NCBI GenBank assembly: GCA_963693085.1
Contig: OY856409.1
Coordinates: 1,332,636,415 to 1,332,700,414 of the forward strand
Length of the DNA stretch: 64,000 nucleotides
Direction: 5' to 3'
Origin: Alisma plantago-aquatica
Lineage: Eukaryota > Streptophyta > Magnoliopsida > Alismatales > Alismataceae
Below the pieces are notes generated by a model. That model was not told the origin of the DNA. It was given only the letters and a program-made list of their open reading frames with translations, and ran no database searches. Both the position numbers and the translations under genes were made by a program. Below, piece after piece: positions 23,776 through 36,242 of this stretch; the stretch's first letter is position 1, and every line of letters begins with the position of its first letter.

Positions 23776-26700
23776 TGTTACAACCCCAATTTTTGGGTTC
23801 TTTTGGTGAGAAATGTAATTTCTCATATTAAAGATATTTGAACAAATAATGATATAATCTATTTTGAATAAATGGATTCCGTTTACAATAGCTTTGTTGG
23901 GTGTTTGTGGGCTTTATTGGCTATTGGGACCAATAATAAGAAAATTCAATTAGTAAATGAATAATTGAGAAAAAGAGAAAAGAAAGATGTAGAAACCTCT
24001 AGAAGGCAAACGAATATAATCCAAAGGTAGATTTTGTGCCTATTGGGTTCTTTGGGTTCCAAGGAGTCCAAAGTTGCAGAGAAAATGCAAAAAGAAAGGA
24101 AAAGCTTAATTAAGTATTTCTTTATTAAGAAAGATATTGAAAACAATGGTAAAACATGGGAAATAAATGGAAAGAGATATAATTAAGTTATCTTTGGTGG
24201 ATTTTTGTATCCATGAGGTTTCTAATGTTAAAAAGAATTCCAATAAGGAAAATAAAAAGAGAGATAAAGAGAAATCCTCAAAAAGAGATATTTTTAATAA
24301 AGAAAAAGTAAGATAATAAGAAAAAGGATGAAAGAGAAGGAAATGTTTCCAAGAGGGGATTTCGAGCCATTAAGGTTCCTTGAGGTTCAAGGAACTTAGA
24401 ATAATAATTTAATAGAAAGGGAAAGAGAAAATAGGTGAGAAATATATATAATTAAGTGATATTTTGCACCTAAAGAAAAGGCACGTTTTCTTTTAGATAA
24501 TGAGCTCAAATTTGGCAGAGAGGTATATTAAATCGTTACTAAGCTTCCCTCAAAATTTGGGATCAAATGTGTAAGCGGTTTGAGAGATACAATTTTTGAA
24601 AGTTTTTCTAATGTGTGGAGGAAATCAATAAATGTCACAATTTAATTTAATTAGACTGATTTCCTTTGTTCTTCGTATGGCACGTCAGCCATTGGATCAA
24701 AATCCAATGGCAGCTGTTCATCGCCTACCCCAATTCACAGAAGGAAAGGGAAAGGAAGAGGAATTCAAGTTTCTTGCTCTCAATGCTTTAAATCGATGAA
24801 CTGATGAGTCCATCATCTTTGGGAGACTGAACCGAAGAATCCATACCCTTTTTTTTGGGTGCTTTGGGTACCGTTTGGGAGAGTCTCCAAACCAACAGAC
24901 TTCTCCAATGACCCTACATATAGGGAGTGTTCGTGAGGGCACTGGTTCATGATCTATCTACCGTAGCATCTCTGGAGGGCGACACAAAATTTGTTGGTGA
25001 ATCCAATTCGTCAAGAGACCCCAGCCTTCCCTCCTACAACCCGTCGACCTCACTGGAAAAGCCGTCAGCTGATTGGCAGTGATGGATGGAACCCACCGCC
25101 AATGTGAGGCCTCGTCAGGTTTGTCGAAGGAAGGCGGGGCTTCCTGGACCATCGTCGGACGAGCAGGCGGCAAGGATCTCAAAGTCAACCATCCGGTTGA
25201 CCAAGCTAGGAGCCTGGATCGCAGCTGAGCGTGGAGTTCTTTGTGAGGTTGAAGAAGAATGGAGTAAAAGACCTCCTTGTCCCTGACACTAGTGAATGAA
25301 GGTAAGGGCGAAACCATCTTTCGTTACTTAAAACAAAAGTTTGGTGCGCATGACCTTGGTCGTTGGATCCTGAGTGGACCAACAGATCATCGATCTAACG
25401 ATCCGTGTTTTTCCAGAATTTGCTAATAAATCAAATAAAAAGATTTTCTTTATAAAAATCATATCTTGAGCTAGAAAACTCGGATGAGAAATATGTATAC
25501 ATGAAAATTGATAAGAAAAATACGAGGGATACATAAAAAATGGTTTGGGAACCTAAATCAGTATCGTTTTGTAAAAGTATATAAATTGGATGGGAAAAGT
25601 ATTAAATTATGGTTAGAGAACCTAATTGTTGATAAAGGATAGGTTTAATCATGCAAGAGAGTAAATTCGATCATTATTAACTTGTTCAGTGATAAAAATG
25701 AATCTTGATCTGTTTTGAAGACAAAATTGCAAGAATTAGGGTTTTCAACCTAATATTGTAATTAATGCCGTTAGAAACCCTAAGTGAGGAAGAAAAGATA
25801 TAATTAATTCAAAAATTAGGGTTTTGTGGTCCAAACCTGATCTTAGGATCTTAATAGAAAATAAGATGAGATAATTAGGGTTTGATGAATATTTTGATAA
25901 AAATAACGTAAAAGTGGTAAGAAGGAAGTGAAACCCTAATTTTGGTCAAAATCCTAAAAAGGGCTAGTAATCCTAGGGCACGATTAGGCCTATTAGACTT
26001 AGATATCATGATCCATGATAGAAAGTATTGGATGTATATTTTAGGACTGAATTGTGCTTGCTTGCTTGATTCTGGATTACTTGATTGATTGGATTAATTC
26101 TGCATTCATGACAGCTTGACAGGTATGTGGTTAATTATGAATAATCGCCTTAGTTTCCTGAGAATTTTCCAGATGGTTAATCGCATTGAATGCAAATTAT
26201 CAGTTTGGATGTTCATACTTGCAAATCATAAAGTCACTATGATTATCACATTAATAATAGAAGTATGTATTCTCGCACCTACATGCCACCCTAATGGATG
26301 ATGCCAAAGGTCAGGCCCAAATGGGTAGACCAATGGGCACCCTGAGTGGTGACCCCAGGCACCAAGCTCAGGAATGAGAAGGTGGCCTATGATATTGCGT
26401 GACTAGAGGGCACCATGAGTGGTGACCCCAGGCACTAAGCTCGGGATTGAGAAGGTGGCCTTAAGTCATTGGCAAAAGAAACCCTAAGTTGGGTATGCCA
26501 AGGTTAGGGCAAAAATGGTGGAGAATGTCATACTGAAAAGCATAAATTGGTTTGTTAATTAACTTGATTGTGATAATTATATTGTTATCCATATGTGCAA
26601 ACTTTTGGTTGTCCCCACATACCAGTATATTTCGATATGCTAACCAACGTTTTTTTTGTCGGCATTTTAGGTACAACCCTGAAATGAACAAACAGTAAAG

Positions 26701-26947
26701 AGACACATTGTGAAAATAAGAAATAAAGTGCAAGGAGGATTAGGTAGAGTAGATTCAAGCTTGGATAGATTTCCAAAGTTTTAAAAGGTATGCAAAGTTT
26801 TATTTTAATACCATATTTCAGTTTAGTTAGTAGAATTTCATAATTATTATTGATTATTTGTCGAACCTTTGATCCGGGTTATTGGATAACGGCTCTGACC
26901 TTTCGGTCTTCCTTAAATGGGGGTTACCAGAAGGTGATGTCGTTACA
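23776..26947 (+). repeat. E3 right LTR
   Basis: 3172 bp, uninterrupted, matching 7497-8695 plus 17425-19392. It ends GTCGTTACA before the target duplication ATCAT. It gives the unbroken state of the E4 insertion site near 24980, where GCGAC occurs once. Confidence 0.9.
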
Positions 26948-26952
26948 ATCAT

Positions 26953-28589
26953 TTTTCGAACCAAGGTCTGACTCGGATAATGATTCATGCACTATGCTTT
27001 TAGATGAAAGGTTGAGTAGCCAATATGGGGATTCTCTACAGTCAGGAGATCAATCGGAGATAAACTTCGACATTCACCTACCTTCTGACTTCATAGACCC
27101 AGATCCAACTATTGAGGAGCAATTAGTAATGATCGACTCCCTCAATGACAAAATCTCTTCAACCTCAGCTGTCTCATCAATGAAATCCATAGAAGAAGGG
27201 TTTCTGTCACAAGAACTCTACACTCCTTCACAGTTAGACTCCAAGGAATATATGACTGATTTGAACGAGGAGATATCTCTTATGCAAGAGACCCAACTAA
27301 CCCCATCACTGGAACATGTTCGGATTTGTCCTTATAAAGAAATTTTTGATCATTCAGCTGATCTAGAAACAAGCTTTGAGGAGGGAACTGATCAAGATCT
27401 TGACTCAAAAATGGATCATGCTACTCTCACTGATCCTGATGATGATAAAGAATCATGTGAGGAGGATGGATCTCATGATGAATCTATGACCGACCCTTTC
27501 CATGAGATGATGTTACCAGAGCTACCACCTCTACAAGAAGTCCAGACAAAGCCAATTCTCGAACAAGAGCATGATCTTTCTATTGAACCTCCTTCTAGTC
27601 ACTTGAACAAGTCGATAGTGCCCTATGAAGAGAAACATGAACCATCTTTTAATTTTGGAATGGATTATGATATTTCTGTAGACTCTTGTAATGACAAAAA
27701 GGATACATGGGAGGACATCGAGCCACAAACCCATCCTCTTAGAGCAATTCACCCCTATGATGAAGCTCCTCCTGAGCTACCACATATTCAAGAGAATGAG
27801 ATACTTCCATTATCTACACAAGATTTCATTCTTCCCATAGTGACTCTTCCCGAGCACTTAATTGGACCGGAGGAGTACTGTGAAGAAGTACTGGAACAAC
27901 AACCTGACTCAAAAATGGAGTATTTTAGTCCCAATATTGAAAAAACAGAGTCATCGGGAGATTCTAGTCCTCAAAACATTATGTCATGAACTAATCCATC
28001 CCATGAAGAAACATAATTGGAACCTCTACCCTGGAATCTCATGATTCCTTTACCCGAGCAAGAGTTCGTTTTACCAGTCGAATCCTCTTCTAGGTCCTTA
28101 GATGAATTAAGGATGTTCTATGAGGAAAATTCTGAACAAAATTTTGAAAAGAAGAATGACGCTCTCATCAATCTCAACATTGATAAAGATGATGATACTT
28201 CTCAAAATAACTCCTATGATGAAGAAATGTCATCATGGCTACCATATCCTATGCAAGAAAAGCCAGGTGACGAAATGAAGCCTAAATCGAATCCACCACC
28301 TGATCCAGGAAAGGAGGAAGTTCAAGTGGCCGACCCTCAATCAACTGCTCTGGATTTTGAAGAAAGTAGTTTTACTTTGAACTTCGAGGGTGAGCCACAA
28401 CTGAAGGACAGAAATAGGCATGACTTCGATTATTCACCTAGTCCCCCAGTTTCGAGTGCGTATATTCCACCTCCCCCGCTGATGGGGGAAGGTCTCAGGA
28501 TTCTTTCGAACGGACAAAGAGGTGATAGAAATGTACATACAAGTCGCCCAGAAAACCCGTTCGAATTACCACGACCACCCAGTCAATAG
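26953..28589 (+). pseudogene. E2 acidic repeat protein, C-terminal part
   Basis: This continues the frame interrupted at 7496; phase is kept across the E3 insertion. About 545 codons are rich in D, E, S and P. Three to four units of about 85 residues are visible, starting near 27282, 27531, 27785 and 28030. Each has a 'Q-E' opening, a proline-containing 'LP..EH' or similar core, then an acidic 'EE..E..F..D' stretch. The end is proline-rich (PSPPVSSAYIPPPPL). Two in-frame stops interrupt it (27987-27989 TGA and 28014-28016 TAA). No enzyme motif is present and I do not recognise the family. The whole protein would be about 770 residues. A structural or host-interacting role is only a guess. Confidence 0.7.
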
Positions 28590-30513
28590 GTTGTTCAGGC
28601 CACTTCCTCGCGCTCGGCACCGAATATTATGAGACATCTTTGCCGGACCTTCTTCCAACTATGAGGACCGCCTGGCTAACACTACACAACCCTTCCCCTC
28701 CATCTCGAACCTAGTATTTGTTCATAAACGGGCAAACCCATAAGTTCAAGGTGGAGGGCGGGTGGTATGACTCTCACTCCACCCTCTACCTTTTCTACTT
28801 TCTATTTCTCTATTCTAAGTTCTTTTTCACATTTTTTCCGCTTCCTCATTTTTCTTCTTATAATAAAGCCTTTACCTAGTCGGCTTTTTCTTTTCGAATC
28901 TATGGTCATCACCTCTTTTCGTTGCAAATCCATGAGAAACAAATGCTTAAAACTAGCCGATAAATGATTTCATCTTGTATAGCCTTAGAACCGTAATGTC
29001 ATATCCTTAAAAAGATGATAAGCTTCAATAAGACTGAGACAGATCAAATGCATCGTGCCTCTAACTGATTAATGGATATGTTGTACTGAATTCTCATTTG
29101 AAGTTCTATCTTGTCCCTTTTTGAGCAGAGTGTGATGGATAAAAGGAACCCATCATATGGAATTGCTAAGCAAACAACATCATGATGTGAACTCTCTTTT
29201 ACACTTCTTTCTTCATTTTCATACCCATTCGCTCACCAATCATGCCAAAGCTTTAAGTTTGGTGTGGCACGCCACACTCCTTTCCAGTAAAAACTAGAAC
29301 TTTGCCGAACCCTAAGTTCGGTGTGGTAAACCACACCTCTTCCGAACTCTAAGTTCGGTGTGGTACACCACACCTCTTTTTCCACTACCGCTTCTTCCAT
29401 ACCCCTCAATACATAACGGGGGCGTATCACCTTCTCATTTTGATTCAAAGAGTATACAATTATGATTGTGCACATACCAAGGTTGATGAAAAATCTACCC
29501 TGATTCCAAAAAGAGGCCTGGCAACTCAAAATTACAAAAATCCAAAAATACCCTTTCTCCTAAGCCAAGTGAGAATGAATAAAAACCAGAGTGTGAATAA
29601 AAACATGAGAGTTGTGCCCTGAATAAGGATAACCGATAAAGGTCTCGCCCGACCGGTATATTAGCGGCCCTCACAAAGGAAGATGTGTCGCGACCAATAG
29701 TGAGATCCTAAGGATCCAAAAATGACCCCTTACCTCCTCTCGACGAGGTAAAATAGCCAAAAGCCTTAAGCCAACCTATACACACTTTTGAGTTACCTTT
29801 AGAAAAAAAATTCGGGTGTAAGGCTAAGTCAACCAGTATTGTGCACAAAATATTCAAAGTGTCTTGATGAATTACCAATAATAAGAGTCTTGAGTCAATC
29901 AGAGAAGAGACTCTTATCTCTTGATCACACCTCTTTTCCTTCCTTTTTCATCGTACCGGCACCCCAATCGCCTCCATTTCAACCTTTCTCTTGAAAACAC
30001 CTGTGACGATCATATGCACGTTTGTTGATTCTGTGGGTCTTTTCAAAGTCTCATAAAAGTTCTAGACATGACCGATACAACAAAAAGTGAGAAGCAAATA
30101 CTCCAGTGAAGTGAACTCAGAAACGAGGATATCACAAGATGTATTCCGTGATCTAAGGAATCCTCGATGTTGTATCATCTGAACCATGAACAAAATTATG
30201 ATACGATAATAGGATGAGGCAATCACAAGATGAACGATTTAATTGGTGACTATTTTAAGTTTTTTGTTCCTCGGGATGAGCAACGCTTAAGTTCAGTGTG
30301 GTGATGAATTCCTCAAAATTCATCCTCAATCACCAATTCAAAGGTTTTTCAACATTTTTTGCCCCAATTTTGTTTCGCCTCATTTTTTCTCTCATTTTCG
30401 TGAAATCTCTGACTTTCACACGAAGACGAGGAAATTATGAGATGAACAAGTTTTTCGTCGAATGTTTTAAGTTTTCCGTTCCTCAGGACGAGTAACGCTT
30501 AAGTTCAGTGTGG
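28590..30513 (+). other. E2 3' untranslated region
   Basis: No coding sequence is seen. It holds three hairpin cassettes (29245-29373) and two copies of a block ending 'aacgcttaagttcagtgtggtgatga' (about 30252-30308 and 30467-30520), the second of which runs into the right LTR. The duplicated block probably contains the plus-strand priming region. Confidence 0.7.
29245..29373 (+). repeat. Three double-hairpin cassettes near the 3' end of E2
   Basis: Each cassette has two adjoining small hairpins. The first pairs CCAAA/TTTGG (29245-29262) or CCGAAC/GTTCGG (29305-29321 and 29342-29358). The second pairs GTGTGG/CCACAC with different four-base loops CACG, TAAA and TACA (29262-29277, 29321-29336, 29358-29373). 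The 'taagttcggtgtgg' core also occurs, without hairpins, just before the right LTR. Confidence 0.75.
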
Positions 30514-33500
30514 TGATGACTCCTCCAGATTCATCCTTACAGTCGCCAATTCTAGGAATTTTGTACACTATTTTGATTGATTTACCCTTACTTTGGCTTA
30601 CTCTGAGTGTTTCTTCACTTTCACATAAATAATGCTTAAATAGTTCTAATTACTAGTTTATTTGATCTTATCCTCCCTTACTCACTTTCCTTCTTCTCTA
30701 CAAATCAATCACAACCATCCGATCGAGATCCAACGGTTCCCTTTCATCCAACCAATTGGTCTTGACCAATCGGTCTTGACCATTCGATCTCGATCCATTC
30801 GGTTTCATAACTTCGGTCCCGACTCCATTCGGTCTTGACCACCACTCAGTCTTGTCCTCATTCGGTCTCAATTCATTCGATCTCATCCTTTCAGTCTTGA
30901 CCACCATTCGGTCTTGACCTCAATCAGTTTGCTCTCTCGATCTCAAAACTGTGAGCATCCGACATCGTCTGATCAAGAATCAACATCCCCTATTCATCCA
31001 GCCATTCGGTCTTGCCTCCACAACTCCTCTCATGGTCTCTAGAGCACGTGAGCCCTCACAGTCTCAAAGACCGTGAGAGTCCTCATGATCCCAAAGACTG
31101 GATGGAGATTCTTCCACCTACAAAACTGTGAGGATCTCACACGCGTCACGACCTGCAAGCACGATCTGCAGCTCACGCCAACAGCACCCACGACCTGCTC
31201 GCCGACACCACCGCTGCCCACAAAGGCCTTCTCGCCACGACCACCGGCGTCGTCTTCATCACCAACAACAGCAACGATCCACTGTGTCTCCTCTCCGTGC
31301 TGATCACGTTTCAATAACAATTCTATAGCACTTGCAGCGCCGCCATCCTCCTCTTCTTCTCACATCCATAGTCAACCTGCTGATCTGCGAGCACCTACAA
31401 CCCTAACCTGACTGCACCTCCAAGCACCACAGGCGCCACATCCTTCCTCCTTCCCACCGATTCTGGCTTCAAGCAGTGCCGCTGCCATCCGAGTTCATCA
31501 CCACCTCCAGGTTGCACCACCATCGACATCCACAGTGCAACACCCTTCTCTCCACCTGCTTCGCCTAAGCAGTGACCTGCAACAACTATCACCTCGACCC
31601 CCTTCCTCTGCCTGCTCTTGTGCCTTGACCTGCTCGGCATCTCGCCCTACCTCCGCTAGTGAGGAGATCCTCTGACTTCTTAGACCGATTGGTCGCAATC
31701 GGTTTTAAGATCGATTGCCCACAATCGATCTTCCAAGATCGTATGGATAGCGGCATCGTCCCTTCCTCAAAGACTGATTGGAGGTGATTGCTACTTTGGA
31801 ACTGTCAAGGAACAATTGCTCCAAATCGTTCGGAGCGTAAGATGGAAGACCGAATGGAGGATCTCGGATGAAGACCGTTTACCTAAGACCGTGAAGGCAA
31901 GACCGAATGGACTAGTGAACGCGGAAAGCGCTAAAACAAGGAAAGCCAAGACCGAGAGGCGCATGACCGTGAGGCTATAAACCAAGAGAAATCTCTCGGT
32001 TTCTGAATTGAAAGAAGAGCAATCGATATCTAAGACCGAGAGAAGAGAGACTCATGCTCTCTCAAGCCATTTAAAGCAAATATGATGAAAAAGGAAAGGC
32101 TGGAAACTGAATAGTAAAAACGACATGCACAAAGTGTGACTCCTTGGCCCAAGATATTTTGGGGCAAATTGCAAATCTAACCCAATCCGTCCAAGACACA
32201 TGCCAAGCCTATAAATAGAAGGGTAGAGGCATGGTCTTGGGTAGCTATCTCACTACGGCCCAAGGCTATCGGACTGGGACCAGAGCCAGAAGTCCAGAAG
32301 GCTGCTCCATTGTCAGCCCACTTCCACCATTGATCTGCCATAGTTCCACCTCATTATACTCATGTAATCCCACAGGTAGACACGAGAATCGAGGCGGAGA
32401 GACGGATGTCATCGACCATGACGGAGCAGTCCTGGAGACTGCGGCGATCTACACCAGGCTGTCACAGATTTACTCTTCTGCTCTGACGATGTTTTCTTTC
32501 TCTCTCTTCTCTTTCTTTATTTCTCCCTCTATGAGGAGCGAGTAGTTTCATCCACTGGGGCGCGGGGACTAGCCCCACTGCCCATGTTTTGTAATCTGTA
32601 CTAAAAGATGTTATCTTTCTGATTCAATACTAAATCGTTTCATACATGCTTGAATGTTGACCGTGTTCTTGTATGCATCTATTGTCTTTCGTTGGGGTTT
32701 GTCTACGACTGCTTTTGGGACTCGAATACCGATTTAGTGTTGGTTTCTGGTGTGCGTATCCACCGCACATCCGTTTCAGTATCTAGGAATGCTTCCCGAG
32801 GGATGGAGTAAACTCATCTCCATCGTTGCACTTTCGCACTATGAAATGGAATCAGTTGACGTACGGAAGTGCAACCTTGATGGGTCGAGGAACACATTCT
32901 ACGGAGGGAGTGGTGCAAGGTATTTGACCATTCGTCCGGGAATGGATGACATTGCAACACTCCCATGTTTCTCGTAGCTATTTCCTCGAAAGAGGGATAG
33001 TCTATAAGGATAGTAATCGAATTGATGATTATCGCTCGCTTGTTAGTTTTCTGATGCACGTTTCATGAGGTTGAGTAAGGTTCTCTCTTCGGAGGCTACA
33101 TCTCTTCATTGACATGTAGACATGTACCAGATGAGAGTTACTCAACCCGTGAAGGATGTGTGCATTACTCTTGTCCTACAAGACATCAGTACTGTATAAC
33201 ATCCATGTATCTCGCTTGCAAGTCTTGCTATGATTGGTACAAGTACAATACATGTGTAGTGGTGGTGAAAACCTGCATCACCCCAGTGATCCATTATCAT
33301 TTGCTAATCTTATATTTTAATCTTCAAACTAGTTTTTATTCTTTCCTTTGGTTTTTCATGTTTTAGGTAAAATAACTCAAATCAAACTCTTGGTCTTAGA
33401 TGATTAACTTGGATCGATACGAAATGAGAAAAAGACACTCAGATTCTTAACGTTGTCCTTTGGGTTCGATCCTAAATATGTACTATGATAAGGCTTCCAC

Positions 33501-33638
33501 ACTCTTGTGGGGTTGGAGCATTTATCTAGAACCAGTTGTAGGTAAACCTAGAGAGAACATCAACTCCCTAGGGTTTTTGGTGCATATTAGGACTTCCATT
33601 GGAAGAGTAATCTTTTGGTGTAAGTTCTAGCTCCATCA
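30514..33638 (+). repeat. E2 right (3') LTR
   Basis: 3125 bp starting TGATGACTCC and ending CTCCATCA, followed by the duplication GTCTT. TATAAATA is at 32210-32217. It shares the GGTCTTGACC-rich segment with the left copy (about 30735-31015). Confidence 0.9.
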
Positions 33639-34220
33639 GTCTTGCGGCTAACGTAGCAACTAGAGGACCATATTCAACGTGCAGGGAATTGAATATGATG
33701 GCATTGAACGTGGAGGTGGACATGGGTTGTCCCGTTGCAGCAAGTTGATCAAAGATGTATTTGGCTTCACGAAGATAGCTGGAGACACCACTGTCTATTT
33801 TCTGAAGGCTTTGAAGCTGTGTTTGAAGCTGGAGGGTGTGGGTGTGAGAGGGAGCACCGTAAGCTTCTGAAGAGCAAGCCAAATAGCTCTAGAAGAGTCT
33901 AAACCGACAGCTAGAGGAAGCACTTCTTCAGAAAGTGAAGCAACAAGCCAAGCAAGGACTTGTTGATCATGACGAAGCCAGGTAATATAGGTCGGGTTTG
34001 GTTGGGTGGGGTTGTCTGTAGCAACGGAAGGAGGTGGGAGATTCTTTCCTTCAACCATGTCTAGAAGATCGTAGGAACGGAGAAAAGATAGTAGCTGAGT
34101 TTTCCATAACAGGTAATTAGTAGGGGTGAGTTTGAGAGATAAAAAGTGGGTGACGTGATTAAGTGAAGGTAATGCAATGTCACCATTCAGGTGTGAGGAG
34201 GATAAAGAAGAAGAAGACAT
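33639..34220 (-). pseudogene. gag: E1 copia gag, N-terminal fragment
   Basis: On the minus strand an ATG at 34220, 35 bases after the primer-binding site, opens a copia Gag. 'LTPTNYLLWKTQLLSFLRSYDL' spans its usual start (capsid-like UBN2/DUF4219 region). 'WLVASLSEEVL' and 'GVSSYLREAKYIFDQLAATG' follow. One base is missing near 33866, where the frame changes, so the gene was already broken. It is cut at 33639 by E2 and resumes at 3481 leftwards. The two pieces together cover a nearly complete Gag; pol would have lain left of 3144, where E0 begins. Confidence 0.85.
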
Positions 34221-34242
34221 GTTGTGTGGAAGGGAAGAAGAT

Positions 34243-34255
34243 GGCTCTGATACCA
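34243..34255 (-). promoter_or_regulatory. Primer-binding site of E1
   Basis: On the minus strand TGGTATCAGAGCC directly abuts the LTR end. It is the standard tRNA-iMet site of Ty1/copia elements. Confidence 0.9.
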
Positions 34256-34510
34256 TGTGAGAACAGGAAGTAATGGAATGTTGTTTTCTCAAAAATTCAG
34301 TAAGATAATTTACACAACCATTTATAGACACTTGTAAAAAGACGTGTACACAACATAATCCTTATAATTCGGATCTGGTTTACTAGCTCTCATTTACTAG
34401 CGACTCAAGACGTGGACTCGGCTGCAACTGTATCGCTGGTTGCTCGGAAGGATGCCTTGTGTGTGGTAGGTTTATCGCTGTCAGGTGACGGATGTTTATC
34501 TGGGTCAACA
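34256..34510 (-). repeat. E1 5' LTR (255 bp)
   Basis: On the minus strand it starts TGTTGACCCA and ends TGTTCTCACA. Its short length and TGTT...CA ends are typical of small copia LTRs. CTTTG (34511-34515) should be the flanking target duplication. The partner LTR lies outside the window. Confidence 0.85.
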
Positions 34511-36242
34511 CTTTGCTTGTCTTGTGTATGGATCCATTGTGACTGTTCTATGGTGACTTAGTGCGACATGTTATCTTTTCTTTTGAGTCGGTTTTCTTTG
34601 GTATTCTTTTAGCTTGTAGGTGTCCGTGTTGTTTGGTGTCCCCTTTTATGTTAGGTTCATCTTTGTTTCTTTGTTGTATGGCAGCGAGTGCGAAGGTGAT
34701 CCCTTCTTTGATCAATGGTTTGAAACTTTTACTCTGTCACATATTTAAGCTCAAGTTGAAGGAATCTCTCACTGAAGGTTGTTATTATCAGCGGAATGAA
34801 AGAGAGATCTATAGATCATTGTACTTATCATGTTCCGATATGAGTTTCTGTATTTGGTATATGTTATTCTCCTATATGTGGTCAGTGGGTGCATCTTTCT
34901 TCACATGTATATGTCAAATGGCTCCTCCATAATGAAATAGTATCTTTACTTCAGAAAAAGATAATTTAGGACTTACAAGGGGCAAAAATGGTTGTATAGG
35001 AGGCTACTTATTATATAGGACAACTAATGAAAGCATAAAAAACCCAACTCTTATAGGATAGAAGTCCAGGCCAAATTTGACAGTATAGGAGACCTCCTAT
35101 ACTTATTATATAGGACAATCAATGCAAAAACCCAACACATAAAAAAATTAATGCATAGAGAAAAATAAAACGAATTCTTTAAACTATAAAAAATTATGAT
35201 TGGTCTCCTACCATTTCTCTATAGGAGGCCTCTTATAGGATAGGCGTCCTACAAGGGAGCCAAGGGTGGCGGTTAGACAATTGTTTCCCAATTGGGAACG
35301 GAAGTCACGTTAGCACGTTTGGTAGGCGGTATTGGTGGCAAAGGGAAATGCAGTATAAAGGGGACGACGGAGAAATCATTAAAAATTTATTTGGGTATAT
35401 CTATATGGGGAAAGAAATACATAAGGAAAAATATTTGAGAAGTATGGTTTGTTATATTGGTACACATATAGGAGAATCTATTTTAAATTACATCTTAACT
35501 CTACATTTTTTTAAGGTAACGCTACTAATTTAATTTGCAGACATATTTAGCAAAAATTCTACTTGACTATTAAGCATATGTGAGGTTATATAAAGAGTAT
35601 ATCAATGGATGGTAGATTATTGTATAGATATTATGTATTACACTTTATGACTAGATTGATAGAATGAAATCAATACAGAAGCAAATGTAGAGAAGATTCA
35701 GCTAAAAACATAGATAATTCACTAATGGATAAAGATGTGGGTCTAATACATGCATGATTACATAAAATGGTATAGTAGTAATAAAAAGAATGAGGATAAA
35801 GGCTTGTTTCGGGATAAAAGATGGAAGATGAATATATGAGAACAATTGTAGAAAAATGAGGCGTATAACGTCAGATAATTACGTAGCATGCAAATCACTA
35901 ATCTTACACATTTGATTTTTATTGATAAAATAGCTACTCCATATTCGTTTTTGCTAAAAGATAACTTTTAAAAGTTTAAAAAGAGCATTGATTTCACTTT
36001 TTGAACAACCTCATTTTGTTTTCTTTATTATGAACTTTTAGTAATGGTAGATGCATCACTTAGTTAGCATGTAATTGTTGGAAGATAAACAATGTTATTC
36101 TTATGTAATGTGGTCATTAATTCGGCAACATATGACACTGCCCATTTGCAACACCCATTTTCCTAATTTATACTCGCCCCTCCCCGAAGATTATCATCTC
36201 TTTTAGATTTAGTTGTATATATACTAACTACAAATCTTTTAA
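34511..36242. other. Intergenic DNA, no gene recognised
   Basis: One 123-codon frame (34561-34932) looks like low-complexity hydrophobic sequence and has no recognisable motif. A palindromic segment is annotated separately. The rest is AT-rich. Confidence 0.5.
34975..35265. repeat. TATAGGAG palindrome cluster, possible miniature element
   Basis: Several inverted copies of TATAGGAG occur. The clearest is GTATAGGAG, AC, CTCCTATAC at about 35082-35101. A 40-bp segment 'cttattatataggacaa...cccaac' occurs twice (about 35006 and 35098). Similar sequences, 'cttacaagggg' and 'cctacaaggga', lie at the two edges in direct orientation. Terminal inverted repeats and a target duplication are not clear. 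Confidence 0.35.

Larger units (their letters stand above)
7497..26947 (+). mobile_element. E3: decayed chromovirus-type LTR retrotransposon inside E2
   Basis: LTRs of about 3170 bp start TGTTACAACC and end GTTACA. A perfect 5-bp duplication ATCAT (7492-7496 and 26948-26952) lies in the reading frame of E2. The left LTR is interrupted by E4. The interior (19393-23775, 4383 bp) is too short for gag-pol and carries only eroded integrase and chromodomain-like remnants, so E3 was probably already non-autonomous when it jumped. Its LTRs differ by roughly 5% in the portion compared by eye. E3 must be younger than E2 and older than E4. Confidence 0.9.
3487..33638 (+). mobile_element. E2: Athila-like non-autonomous LTR retrotransposon, split by E3
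   Basis: The element has LTRs of 3123 bp (3487-6609) and 3125 bp (30514-33638), a primer-binding site of tRNA-Asp type, and a 5-bp target duplication GTCTT (3482-3486 and 33639-33643) inside the gag of copia element E1. Without the nested E3 its interior is only about 4.4 kb. It encodes a single acidic protein and no protease, reverse transcriptase or integrase, so it must depend on enzymes supplied by another element. The left LTR starts TT where the right starts TG, a point change. The LTRs differ by a few percent in the stretches I compared. The primer-binding site and the zinc-knuckle region point to the Athila/Tat branch of Ty3/gypsy. Confidence 0.9.

Noticed and set aside
34561..34932. 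A 123-codon frame as a small membrane protein gene
   Set aside because: It is hydrophobic but without a convincing pattern or known family, lies next to the LTR of a dead copia element, and has no visible promoter or intron signals.
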